This document shows, piece by piece, positions 11,720-23,376 of a DNA stretch of 64,000 nucleotides (its first letter is position 1; each line of letters opens with the position of its first letter). The DNA is from Blastomyces gilchristii SLH14081 (taxonomy: Eukaryota; Ascomycota; Eurotiomycetes; Onygenales; Ajellomycetaceae). The translations under genes were made by a program, and so were the position numbers. The notes below the pieces were generated by a model that had not been told where the DNA came from, did not search any database, and saw only the letters and a list, made by a program, of their open reading frames with translations. The stretch lies in the NCBI RefSeq assembly GCF_000003855.2, contig NW_003101681.1, positions 6,437,900 to 6,501,899 on the forward strand, written 5' to 3'.

Positions 11720-13953
11720 ATGGACGGAAGGGGTTTGACTCTCCGGAGCAAGGGATCCAGAAGGCCTCAGATTAGCGCTCCCCAGCCCATCTCCGACCCT
11801 CGCTCGACCGCAAGTAGCAGCAATAGGCCTCCTCCCGCTGCGATCGCTGCTGTTTCTATTCCCTCTACTGCGTCTGGTAAATCTGGCGTTGCAGATTCCT
11901 CCCCTCCTCGAAAAACACAACCAAGCGGTGCCACCTCGGACCTCGTCAAGCGGCGATATTCCTCTCGATACAACCAGCAACTCAATTTCGATATCCCGAA
12001 TGTTCCCAGTCTGCCATCTGGTGTCGATGCGTTCAGATCGCAGAAAGCATCCGCAGCTGGCATTGGGCCGGAAGCCTCTGGCCAACCCCTCCGCGTTGAG
12101 CTTAGTGCGTTGAAAAACCCTAGTCTGCCAGTAGAAAAATGTACGTCTCCCTGGAAAGTGCCTACACATATCTCTATATATATATTTGTTGTTCATCATT
12201 TCAAACTCTAAAACCTCTTGAATCAGATGTCACGACTCTGTTGGCAAATGCTTCTGAAGAAGACATTCGCGCGTATCAGGCTCAGCTACGGAAACTCAAG
12301 AACAGAACTTCCACAGATCTACAACAAAATGTCTACAGGAACCGCACCCAGTTCATCAAGATCAGCAAGGAAGCTGAAAAACTTAAGGCAGAGATGATCA
12401 CGCTTCGTGGTCTCATGTCGGAACTCACTACGGCCCTAGGCCAGGCGAGCGCAACAAATGGCTCCAGTGCCATGGCCACAGGCTTCGATGAGCCTTCGAC
12501 CGTCAAACGGCATCCAAATCGTAGCTCCGTTGCTAATCTCGAAAGCATGTGGAATGTTCAGCTCCAAACACTGTGGAAGACCGTCGAGCGATCTCAGAAA
12601 TTCTTACCCGCTATCCCCGGTCGCCATATCGTACTTGAAAGCGGCCAATGGGTTGAGCTTGATTCTGCAACGTGGAAACCTAAACGGCCCGTTCATATTT
12701 TCCTCCTCAACGACCATCTCCTCGTGGCTGCGAAGAAACGGAAAAGAGTAGATCCGAATAGTCAGAATATGAAGGGCCCTGCCCCCACAAAATTAGTTGC
12801 AGAGGAGTGCTGGCCGTTGCAGGATATCGATATGATAGACCTCGCTACTAATCTAGACGCAAATGGAATGAACCAACATGTCGAGGAGCGAGGAGTTCCA
12901 AATGCTATTAATATCCGATATAGCCAGAAGTCGTTCACCTATCGAAGCGACAAACGGGAGGGCAATGCCAAAGTTGATCTCTTAATGACATTTCGCAAAA
13001 CGCTCGAGGATTTACGGAAGCTCATGCGGACAGAAACTGAATCCAGTTCTAAGACTCCCGACCCTTCAACCAACCGCTTATCATTATCAAGAGGCTCTCA
13101 AATTTTCGATAGTAGGACCGCGTCCCGCGATAAACTCGATGTACTCATCGATGTCGACGGGAAGCAGCAAAATATGAGATGGGTAGAAGGTCAATTGGAC
13201 GAGCTTGATATTGATGCCGCCCTGCAACGCTTCGACAATGCAGTGTCGCGGGTTGAACAGCTGCGAAAACTCGCAAAGAGTATCAAGGGGAACGTAACAG
13301 CCCAGGATATCATCCTGTCAAAGATCGATGAACGTGCCACAAAACTGGCGGAGACCATCCTCCGTACCTTGGTGGACACTCATTCATTCCTTGCAGCGAC
13401 CAAGACAAACATTTCCTGGCTTTCCCGCCTAGGCTTCGACGATAGAGCACGCGAAGCCTTCTTACACACCAGGACGGAAGTAATCACAAAGCGCGCACGG
13501 TATTTTGCCCACACCTCCTCTACTCTCCTATCCTCTCCCTCAAACAAAAACCCCCCAAAAAGGCCCTTGGAACTAATTTATATAACCAGTCAATGCGTTT
13601 TCGAAGGCGACCTACGACTGTACATCTTCCAAGTATCCTACGTCTATTTCACACTGATAAAAAACACCATTGCCATCTACCAGCAGTGCTTCCCGGCGCC
13701 CATGACTAGCGCATGCATAAAATGGGCCAAAGAGCACTTAGACGGCTTCAACGCAATTCTTGTCCGACAATTGAGCAGTGTGGAGCCTGAGAACTCAGTA
13801 TGGCAAGGATGTATGGAGACAGTACATGAGCACGCCGCGTTGCTACTGGAGGTTGGGGTTGATTTTAAGGATTTAGTTGGGAAGGGGTTACCCACCAGCA
13901 CAGCCGTGAACACTGCCCCGAGCACAGTAGGCGAGAGGCCATCGACTCCTTGA
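11720..13953 (+). CDS. EXO84: Exocyst complex component EXO84
   Basis: Subunit of the octameric exocyst, which tethers secretory vesicles to the plasma membrane at sites of polarised growth. The model is join(11720..12140, 12227..13499, 13590..13953), 685 aa. Intron 1 is 86 nt (GTACGT...ATCAG). Intron 2 is 90 nt (GTATTT...AACCAG); it is divisible by three and has no stop, so an unspliced reading stays open, but removing it restores TKRARQCVFEGDLRLYIFQ, the conserved Exo84 segment. Domains: a Ser/Pro-rich N terminus; a Vps51-like coiled coil (ANASEEDIRAYQAQLRKLKN, KEAEKLKAEM); a PH domain at about 265-395 (HIVLESGQWVELDSATWKPK, PVHIFLLNDHLLVAAKKRK); and a C-terminal helical cargo domain (SYVYFTLIKNT, FNAILVRQLSSV). 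It ends with TGA, showing that this genome uses TGA as a stop. Confidence 0.96.
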
Positions 13954-14574
13954 CCAGTTGGTGTTGGTTGAGTCAGCCAGTGTTGAAGATGGATATCAAC
14001 TGGGGTTCTACCAGCCTTATTTGAAAACAATTCCCCTCTTTTCTCATGGTAGGATGGGACTATTTTCCTTGATGATTTTAGTTTTTACGACCCACTTGCT
14101 ACGCTTTTTAGCTCCAAATTCTTTTTGATATTTTCTTGTTTTTAGGTATAGCAACACAAGATGAGGAGGAAAGCTGGCATTTCTTCAACGGACGCAGAGT
14201 CCATTTTGAATTAAGGATTTATCCTATATTACATCTGCACCATACCCCTATTTCATTCCGTATTCCTTTGATATCCGCTATATATTGTCCTGTTGTCTAT
14301 TGTGTCTAGCTTGTTAGTCTCCACAGGGTAGACCTATCAAAAGGATTCCAGTAGTTGCCGCCAAAGTTATGTTCTAAATGTGATCTATGGATTATCTATA
14401 TTTAATCTAAGTTCTGTAGCAATCAAACTACACCTACTATATGTAATGTACATGTACATGTACAAAATATATCCTATCCATCGCTAACCCACTCATAGCG
14501 GATATAAAACATCTATAAAATTGAAATCATAGAAATGAATCAAAAAGGTCAACAGAAACCAACGTTAAACCACA
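13954..14574. other. Convergent intergenic region with a TGTACA repeat
   Basis: 621 bp between the stops of EXO84 (+) and the ABC ATPase (-). It contains an overlapping palindrome ATGTACATGTACATGTACA at about 14447-14465. On the EXO84-sense RNA this gives repeated UGUA units of the type Puf-family proteins bind; the functional reading is a guess. No gene seen. Confidence 0.5.
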
Positions 14575-17059
14575 TCACGCACAACACCTCACTTCTCTTT
14601 CATCTCCCTCAACGAACCCGCCCTTTCCCTCAGCCGTAAGGTTCCAAATCATCTCCCACGCATCCACCGCCACGGATTCTTGAGCAGCCAACTGACCAAT
14701 CTGAAAATCCATCACCAACCCCGGCTCGTCCGTCGTCCTAGCGGGAGTCGGCAGGCGCATCCACTGACCCACGATATCGGGCACCTCCTCTTTGACATGA
14801 CTGATGACGATCAGGGCTTGGTGGTCAGCGATGCCGGTGTGGCATATTTTCGGGCCCGACGAGGACGGTGGCGGGGGCAAATGCCACACTTTCGTGTAGT
14901 TAGGTGTTCTCCTGGTGCCGCTGCTGGGCATGTGCTGCTGCTCGCCGACTTCCAGAAAGTGGAGACATTTGTCACGTAGGGAGGACTGCATGCTGGAGAA
15001 GGCTTCGTCGAGGATTATCAGGTCTGGTTTGTGGATGAGGGCACGTAGGAAGAGAGTGAGGCGCTGTTGAGCGGGGGTGAGGGAAGAGAAGGGGAGGGAA
15101 TCAGCCCAGGAGGTGGTTGTTTGTATTTGATCGCTCCTGGGGGCGAAGTCGGGGTTAAGATCTGCTTCGAAAAATCGCAAGGCCGAGTCTACATCCATGG
15201 CGCGTTCCGGGGTAAGATTTGGCTTCGAGAGGAAAGTCTCCGCCCAGGCTGATACGATAGAAGAGCGGATGGAAAGGTGTCGAGGGAAGAAGGCGTGGAT
15301 TTCCGGCGACGAATGGCCTATGCGAGACTGTAAATTAAAAATTGATATCCCTGGCTTTCCGGGTTCGGGTAAACGAGAGCGGCCAAATAGTTTGATAGGT
15401 TGCGAGTATGTTTGCGGGTGGTCCGAGGTGATGAGGGATATGAGGGTCGTTTTCCCCGAGCCGTTCGAGCCAAACACACCCCACCGCTGCCCGCGATGAA
15501 CCTTCCAGGATAGCCCTTCCTTTGTCGTGCGACCGTCTGCTGCTTGAGTCCAGCCGCCCAATACCACTTTATCGCCATATTTGACATGAACACCATCCAT
15601 CTCCACGATTGGCTCCCCTAACGGTGTTATTTTTTTGTCCACTCTTTCAGCCTGTTTATGCAGCAATCCCATTTCATGTAGAATGTTGGCAAAGTCATCA
15701 AATTGGCCACTTTCACGTAGCTGCTCTAACCTATCATATTCCCTTCGCTGCGAAAGCGACAGGAGGCGGTAACTTTGTTCCTCATCAGTGTTGCGGGGTA
15801 TCAATTCAAGCCGCCCTGGACACGCCAGGCTACTTCTAGAAATTCCAGAATTATCATCGCCGCTTCCTTTCACGAGAGTAGATTTACCTCCTCGAGAGGC
15901 CACAGCCTGCCACAATTCGAGAGTGCGGAATACCTCATCACGAGGGCCTTGAAGGGCAATGGTATTATCCGGCCCCAAGAGGACTATCTGAGAAACCCAT
16001 TCCGGAATTGGATCCTGTGGCCTTAAAGCTAGAACAATACAGGGAGTTCCACTTAAGGTAGTCTGACGGAGCAGGTGGGATAAAATCGGGACAGTTGATC
16101 GATCCAGGCCCACTGTAAATGATGAGCATTGGCTTAAAGTTTCCGATAGGATTTCCCAAGTAGCAGTCTGGGGAAATAATTGTAAAGAACTCACTGAAAG
16201 GCTCATCCAGAAGAAGAACTTCTGGCTTCATAAGAAGGGCTCTTGCAATCCTAGCCCGCCTTGTTTGCCCATTACTTAAGTTGGCCACTGGCATATCAAG
16301 AAGATCCTGCAACTGGAAATCTCGTATGATCTTATTTAGATGCTCATCACTTTCCGAAGGGTTAATGCTTCCATCGCCTAGTAGTTCCTGCACTAGTGGG
16401 TTCAGGGACATCTGATCCTTCAGATACTGTAGAAGCGTGAAATCCGTCTCCTCCCTTCTACTTTCATATCTCGCGCTCATGTATGTACCACGAATACCCC
16501 CAGCACTTTGTTTTTGGTCACCTTTGAACCCAACATACTGGATCGCATGAGCCGCGTCATGCGAAGAAGAACTTGAACCTTTCGCCCGCGCTGCTCCAAG
16601 CGCTAACAGGTACGGGAATGAGCGTGCAGTTGGTGGGATGCAGATATACCGACCGCGAAGAATGTCAAGGAAGGTCGACTTGGCTGATGAGCCTATGACG
16701 GCACAATGGTCCAAGGAAGGATGCTCTCCGGCTTTCGCTGGAATGTGTGACTTAAGAGAAAAGGTCAGGTTAGGGTATAAGGGAGGATTGTCCTTCTTAG
16801 GGGAAACCTGAGTGGGATATTCGCGGTAGAAGGTCGCGTTACTAATGCTAACGATTGGCGGACATTCTACGGAAGAAGATGACCAGTCTCCTTCTCGCCT
16901 TAACATCCCATTCTGCAATCCTATCGAGGCTTTGTCCGGCCCTGTATTTTTCGGCGGACATTTGGCTAAAGAGAACAGTCGGGTTAGGTTGTATGAAACG
17001 GGAGTAATAGCACCACCACCACGACCAGACCGGATGGAGGCTGCTATGAACTTCAACAT
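14575..17059 (-). CDS. Soluble twin-NBD ABC ATPase (YDR061W-like)
   Basis: ABC protein with two nucleotide-binding domains and no membrane segments, so not a transporter by itself; it resembles the fungal YDR061W-like group (recalled, not searched). The model is complement(join(14575..16112, 16195..17059)), 800 aa. The 82-nt intron (GTGAGT...TTTACAG) is removed at LLLDEPF, giving LLLDEPFMGLDRSTV, the normal Walker B/D-loop. NBD1: degenerate Walker A GSSAKST at 123-129 (the usual GxxGxGKST lacks two Gly), signature LSNGQTRRARIARALL and Walker B VLLLDEPF. NBD2: intact Walker A GSNGSGKTT at 503-511, altered signature LTPAQQRLTLFLRAL (no LSGGQ) and Walker B LIILDEAF at about 653. The asymmetry suggests one weak ATP site. 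The N terminus (MLKFIAASIRSGRGGGAI) is basic and free of acidic residues, compatible with a mitochondrial presequence (inference). Confidence 0.9.
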
Positions 17060-17545
17060 GCCGCTACCAGGCCTTGGATATCACCCATCCACCAAACCCA
17101 GGCCAATTATAGGTATCTACATTTCCATCCTCTAACATTTGAGGTTGACATTGTGACGTCGGAAATCATTCACGTGACTCAGGATAGAAGGTTATACGAC
17201 TGCCAAGACAAATCTACAAAGTCTCCAGATGGTGTCCCAGTTGTTACGATACTAATTAAAATGATTTTTATTTCGATAATGAATATTCTAAAATGCTCCG
17301 ATCCCTTTTTAATTCATTTATTTCCCCAGCCACTCTTGATCAGGGCAGCAGCACCAAAGAATAAGCACATAAACAATGCGAACAAGGGAAGAGAAAAGAA
17401 AAAAGGCAAAGGACCATTGAGTCTAAAAGGAAAACGTCATTCATGCGAAAACAATCGTAATGCTCAAACAAAAAGAAAGGAGAGAAATCAAAGGTGTTGG
17501 TGACAGTGGTGAGAGAGAGTGAGATGCTCCATTATTGTCGGCCAG
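17060..17545. other. Intergenic: ABC ATPase upstream region and 3' flank of the SMP-30-like gene
   Basis: 486 bp between the start of the ABC ATPase gene and the stop of the next gene, both on the minus strand. It holds a purine-rich stretch at about 17391-17420. No gene or named site recognised. Confidence 0.5.
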
Positions 17546-18764
17546 TCAGGCGTTAAGCGAAGCGAATGCTCTACCAGGTTTATCAACACCAATAGAGGCA
17601 GCACAGCCAGCCTTCTGGTCATTCTCACATCTGCCAACAGCGAACAGAGTCTTGCCGTCCTCCCCACCGAGCTCCAGATTGCTGGGTCCCTTGACACCGG
17701 GGGTGGTGATGTATTGTAGAAGCTTGCCGCTGGGGTCAAGCTTGGCGATTTTGCCCACGGCGTTGAGCGAAACGTAAAGGTTGCCATCAACATCTGTGCG
17801 CATGCCATCGAGATCTGTACCTTTCTCTGCATGACTGAAGTCGTGGAAGACGACTGGGTCCTGTTCGAGTATTGCACCTGTCTTCTTGTCCAAGGCGAAC
17901 TTGAAGACTTTGAGGTTAACGACTTCACCCTTGACGTTTGCGGCGGAAGTGAGATAGAGGAATTTGCCCTTGGGGTCCACTTCGATGCCGTTTGTGCGAT
18001 GGATGTCCGCCTTCTTGAGGATTGCAGGGCTAAACTGAGTTGCTTTCTTGCCATCACACATCCAGAGATCACCATGCTCGCCGGCAATGGAATCCGTCTC
18101 GTACTTTTGGCCGGAGAGGTAAATCAAGCAGTCTCTTTTGGTGGAAACGGCAATGTCATTGGGTTGGAGCATCCCAGCGTTTTCACAAAAGACGGAGACC
18201 TTCTTGGTTGCGACGTCCACGGACATAACGCGTTTGTTCTGGGCATCTAAAATGACAATGGTGCCTTAGCATTACTGGAATGGAAACTACATGTGACAGG
18301 AATTTGTAGATATATCGAGAATGAATGGCGAGGGAAGATATAGCTAATCAAAGGAGATACCAACCTGCTAGAAGTACTTTTTTCCCTTTCTTAACAAATC
18401 GCGAGCCGGCAAGGAAGGTATCCTTTGCCCCTTTGGCAATAACTATAGGATCTTGACCGGCAACGTCGCTCACTCCATCATCTGCCTGGTGAAAGAAGCC
18501 GAAGGAAGTAGGTGTCGTCGTTGCGCCCTTTCCGCTGAAGTCCACCGCAAATACATCGCCAGCCTTATTGACGGAGGCACCTTCAATTGAACCGCCAAAG
18601 GCACCCCCGAGATCAAGCTGCTTAGCTGCAGTGGTTTGAACGTTTGTCGTATCACCTCTGGGCACAAGCCTGGAGGGATCTAAAGGAGTTGAGAAAGCTG
18701 CGGTGATCAAGGAAGCTGCGATTGCAAGCTTTAAAAATGGATTCGGGGTGCTGTGCTTGGTCAT
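17546..18764 (-). CDS. Secreted SMP-30/gluconolactonase-like beta-propeller protein
   Basis: Predicted extracellular six-bladed propeller of the SMP-30/gluconolactonase/LRE-like superfamily; substrate unknown. The model is complement(join(17546..18246, 18365..18764)), 366 aa, with a 118-nt intron (GTTGGT...TTTTAG). The splice joins KKVLLA to DAQNKRVMSVD in frame. The start at 18764 (MTKHS) is chosen over one eight codons upstream because it puts the hydrophobic signal peptide (LKLAIAASLITAAFS) near the N terminus. Propeller-type motifs: KDTFLAGSRFVKKGKKVLLAD, LQPNDIAVS, TNGIEVDPKGKFLYLTS, DLDGMRTDVDGNLYVSL and KGPSNLELGGEDGKTLFAV. The N/D residues at TNGIEVD and DLDGMRTD sit where the family places metal ligands (known of the family). 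The donor GTTGGT is unusual, so that junction is the least certain point. Confidence 0.88.
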
Positions 18765-20861
18765 GGTGGGCAGAGACAGTGTATGCACGTCTAGATTACT
18801 TTTAAGAAGTGATCGTTCGAACAGGATATGGAGGGAGAAAAAAACTCAAAAATTTTTAGTGTTGAAAATGAAGAGAAATGAAGAAGTGCTCCAGGCGCTC
18901 TTGATATATGAACTGCTTAAATGTGAATGACGAAAAAGAAATTGAATAGAGGAAGAAAGTGGATGCAGGAGGAAGCAGAAAGAAGCAGTCAATGTAACGG
19001 AAGAGGAAGAAATGATTAAACAGAAAAAGTGACTGGGAAGAAATAAGGAGGTCCGGTCCAGCTATATTTATCCCATCCGCAGCCCCCACGATCTGCAGTT
19101 TAACTTAGCCGGCTAAGCCATAAAGGACATGACGGGGATGATCCTTCTTGTTGCTTAGTAGCCCAACGAACCGGCGAATCGCGAGTTATGGAGCGTGGAG
19201 TGCAGGGACTTTGCTTGCTCCGTAGCACTGGAGAGTTTCAAGTGACATTTTTTGTCCTTGGGAACAAAACACCCCCCGTCCCCGTCCCCCGAAAGCGGGT
19301 CTTTCATAGAAGTGCCACAGCCGCAGACGGCTGGTAAATTGTAATAAGCTGCCGGTCTGCCCCAGACGAGCAACCTCGACAGGGAACAACTGGTTGGTTC
19401 CGGTTGAAATTGTGAAACGTGGACGCACCAGAATTTCGCCCGAAATGCGCCAGGCCACCTCGAACACACAAAGTCGTGAGCCCTCTGTCACTCACACTGT
19501 AGAGGTTCAGCGAATAATGAAGGACTTGTTCCTGGAAAACAGTCATCCAAGCGCGAAAGTTTCAACTTCGACCCCCGGCCGTTCAGCGACGCAATGCGAT
19601 TAGTTAGGCGGGGCAGGGATTTCACCTGCGCCCCAGCCCGGGGCGAAACCTTCAAACTGAATGGCGGCAAAATCCTTCCGCATCAGACACACCGCAGCCA
19701 GCCGGGTTCCTGGTTGCCTGAGATGGGGCATCAAACGGACAGCTCGTTACGGTTGCACGGTGAACAAACCATCAACAGCACCCAATGGGCGGAGCCATGA
19801 GAGCTACTAGTAAAATGGCATTCAAAAGGATGAGCTGGTCTGTGAGAGCAAACAAAGAGATTATTATTCATTGATGGTGTAGAAGAACAACGGTAGTTGC
19901 ATACCGAGGGATTTGGAGGGAGAGCTTTTTGCCGCTGCTTTTTCCCATCTATTAGTTACTTGGCAAATTGGTGAGAGTCCTCATTATCAATCACAAAGAT
20001 ATTCCCTGTCTGAAGAGTCCGCCTTTCGGCACAAGAGAGCGAAGAAAGAAAGAAGAAAAGAAGAAAGAAATGGGTCTCAGACTGGGGAAGAAACAAGATG
20101 GATCCACACTTCTTCATGACAGGGTTAGTATAGTTTATAGTATGGGGAGATATGCAGCTTTTTTTCTGCAGCGGTTACTACCCCCACAACAGTAGCAGCA
20201 AGTGATCTTGTTTACACCCTTGAGCCGGAATGAGACACAATGATGCACTGTTAAAAGAATACAGCAATTCAACAGCCATGGTAACATCAGTATCAGGGAA
20301 GCCCGGAAGGTCAGTAAGTGAGTATTCTTTCAAAATACCACCCCGCCAGAACTATCTCCACATAGAATGGATATATATCAAAGTGCGCAGGTTATGTGTC
20401 ATTATTGGCACTGCTTGAGACCCTGAGAAGAAGACAAGAAAACAAAACAACAGTGACAACGAACTTTGAACAAGGAAATTATTTCATTGTCAAACCTCAG
20501 TGGCCTGAAGTGCATATGTGTATGTGTTGATGTATGTACAGTAGTGTTCAAGAAGTCAGCATATTAAAGACTCAGCACTGAGAATTTCTATTCTACTCAT
20601 CTACTCTTAAAATGAAATAAAATCTCAATCAAGTATTTGTTATATCTTTATAGACATGATTTAAATAGCTAGAATCAATAGAAAATATTTAATTGATTCA
20701 TTTTTAATCTTAATCACAGTCTGTAATTTCTATGAAATTAATTGTATTAAAGTCTGTATTTTTTTTCTGTCGGATTTCCTCTCTACGGGCCGACTGCTTC
20801 TGCATAAGTGAGGTGTTCACTAATCACTCAGCAAATGCTCATCACACATAAAAGAATACAC
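18765..20861. other. Gene-free normal-GC stretch ending at the AT-rich boundary
   Basis: About 2.1 kb. The first part should hold the promoter of the SMP-30-like gene. The region 19.1-19.8 kb is GC-normal, rich in CpG and has several overlapping ORFs of 70-105 codons on both strands, but none shows a domain, a consistent frame or splice partners. From about 20.4 kb the composition falls to AT-rich, and CpG almost disappears by 20.9 kb. I see no gene, tRNA or repeat here. Confidence 0.5.
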
Positions 20862-21367
20862 TAGACTGACCGTGTGACCGTGTCTGAGATCAGGACCAGA
20901 TTTTTTGATAGTCTCATTACCAATTCAACTGATCCCATTACACAGTTTTAACATTAGATAGTAGTCTCATACTGTTTCAGTGAGACTTACAGTCTACTCT
21001 TGTCACATTTTTCAAATGAGATCATGATTTTCACTTCTCAATTTAAATTATTTTTATTGCTTTAAATGACTTTAAATCTCATTTGAGTATTATCAAAAAG
21101 CATTACTTTTTAAAAAATTAAAAATAGTCTAAAAAAAACCTTAAAATGTCTAAAAATAGTAACTTTATATCAAGAATGAGACTAAATGAAATTAAATGAG
21201 ATCACTTTCTCATTTTTTTCAAGTCATGATTTCATTTTAAGATCTGATATATAGTCACTTTATCTGTTTTTTTAATAGTCAGTCCCAGCGGGATTTACAT
21301 CAAGAAATGTATGAAATCAGATTAAATAAGATCAAATGTGAAATTCATGATCTCAGCGGCTAGTCTA
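20862..21367 (+). mobile_element. 506-bp non-autonomous hAT element, copy 1
   Basis: Starts TAGACTGACCG and ends in its inverted form CGGCTAGTCTA. Same length and sequence as copies 2-5, but heavily changed by G-to-A and C-to-T transitions. The flanking octamers (gaatacac / gactatat) match at 5 of 8 positions; two of the three differences are C/T and one is a transversion, so its TSD is only partly supported. It is the first repeat after the gene space. Confidence 0.85.
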
Positions 21368-21409
21368 GACTATATAATAGCTAGATCTTAATAATATAAT
21401 CAACTACTT

Positions 21410-21802
21410 TATAAGAGGCCTACACTGAATAGATCAGTATTATATTGATAGGTCTTATTTAACAAAGATAAAAATGTTAAAGAAGAAAAGAAAGAGAAAG
21501 TGTGAGAATCAGTAATTAAGATAAATATTTATACACATATGTAATAATGTACACAGTGAAGCTTCAGAGCAGAAGAATATACACACATTTATAATAACTG
21601 AGAATTAATGATTGAGAATGACTGAGAATCAGAGCAGTGATTGAGAATGACTGAGAATTGAAGTGTATATATTTATAATGACTGAGAATTGATGATTGAG
21701 AATGACTGAGAATTGAAGTGTACACATTCAAGAATGAAGTGATTGAAATCTGTGAAGTGTAATGAAATAGTCTATATAATTAATCAGATGCAGTTTGTTA
21801 CA
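21410..21802 (-). repeat. Gypsy LTR (base family), 393 bp
   Basis: Begins TATAAGAGGCC (ancestral TGTAAGAGGCC in other copies) and ends GTTACA. It is the same length as the LTR at 24468-24860. It contains tandem degenerate units around GAGAATGACTGAGAAT. On the minus strand it is followed upstream by a purine-rich stretch (polypurine tract) at 21803-21825, so it is a 3' LTR of a minus-strand element. Confidence 0.85.
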
Positions 21803-23376
21803 TTAGTTCTCTCTTTTCAGAAGCAGTTCTCATTGATCAAGAACTACTGTTTCAGATAATACAGAACTCAGAGTTCAGATTAATTAATTATAACTGATTT
21901 ATTTTATAAGATATTATCAGCTGCAGCTATATAATCTTTTATCAAGAATATCTTCAATCTCTTATATAAGTTCATTATCTTCTTCTATGATTTCTGATGA
22001 TTATCAGTTAAAAGTCAGTTAAGAAGAGAACAGATCAGTGATAGTATAATAAAACAAGCTTATATAAAATATATCATGAATTTCTGATAATATATTAAGA
22101 TAATAGTTATAACTATCTAGAACTTCTATTACTTTATACCTGATATAACAGTAATCTAATATATAAGATAAATATGTAATTTATATATTCTTAAGATTTA
22201 ATTATATCAGATCTTCTATCTTATATTATTTAATAAGATCTCAGTGAATATTGATTTAATTCTTTTAATCTTATTTTATAGTTATTATAAAGATCTCTGC
22301 TTAATCATAGATATTTTAAAGCTTTATTACTATATTATCAGTAATCTGAATCAGACTGCACAGATTTAATATAAACTGTGTAATCTCTAGAAGATTCAAC
22401 ACTTTCATGTAATATCTATATATAAGAAAGAATAAGCTTATATCTATTAAAATAATATCTTAACTGTTGATAGTAATCTCTGTATATAGAAGAAGATTAT
22501 ATCAATTATCTTATAAATAATTACAGAACTTATAAAGATAATTCTTTATAGTCTGAATTATCTATTCTGATGTATTATCAGTCTTGAAGTGATAGACAGT
22601 TAATAGATAGTATATAATCTTGAGAACTTGACAGATTCTAGTTCAGAGAGTACTTATGAATTAACAGTTTTAATATAATACTATAAATCTCAGTAATTTA
22701 TATATCTGATAGAATAGACTCTGTAGAAAAGCTTTAGTAACTTATTCAGTATTTATCTTATTACAAGATTTCAATATTATATCTTTGCTCAATTGATTTA
22801 TAATAATTAGAATATTTCTATAATTCTTACTCTTAGATAGATTGATAGTGAAGTTAATTACTACATATTATCAGATTCTATTAGAAATATTAAGTGATTT
22901 CAGTAGATCTTTTCTACAGTTCTTTTATAAGATAATAAAAGAATAATGATTGTAGTTTCAGATAAAGTATCTAATACTGTTTAATATTTCACATTAATAG
23001 AATTCTTGAAAGATTATTCTATACAGTTATTCACAGCCTGAATAATCAGTTATATATATATTATACATCTCTTATATTATCTAAGTGTGTAAGAGTTCAG
23101 AGTGAGAGACTCAGTATCATTTATAGAATTATAGAGTATTATTATCATTAATTGAATATTCTAAGATATCAGTTCTTATATATAGTTCTGAGAGAAATTG
23201 AGATACTTCTTAATATACTGCTTTAATAAGAGTCTGAAGAAGTTCATCAGTCTGAGCTGCTATATATCACAGTTTATTCAGTGTAGAGAAAGTGAAGATA
23301 TTAATATCAGTTTGAAGAGAAAGTGTTCTAATTGAAGAAGTATATATAGTGTTATAAGTTGTTCTATCTTGATCAA
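21803..23376 (-). mobile_element. Decayed gypsy internal region (3' part)
   Basis: Collinear with 43778-44147, 44456-46067 and 57437-57694 plus 63586-64000, each of which also follows a copy of the same LTR. It represents the 3' end of the minus-strand gypsy body. All frames are closed by many stops. It ends at the centre of a long palindrome. Confidence 0.8.

Noticed and set aside
18888..19600. Overlapping ORFs of 70-105 codons left of the AT-rich block as a gene
   Set aside because: Frames on both strands are of similar length, without domains, consistent start context or splice sites.
20862..21367. Tc1/mariner element with a TA target duplication
   Set aside because: The ends can be read as TA plus GACTG, but three copies show perfect 8-bp duplications outside TAGACTG/CAGTCTA, and the parent element encodes an hATC domain. 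This is hAT.
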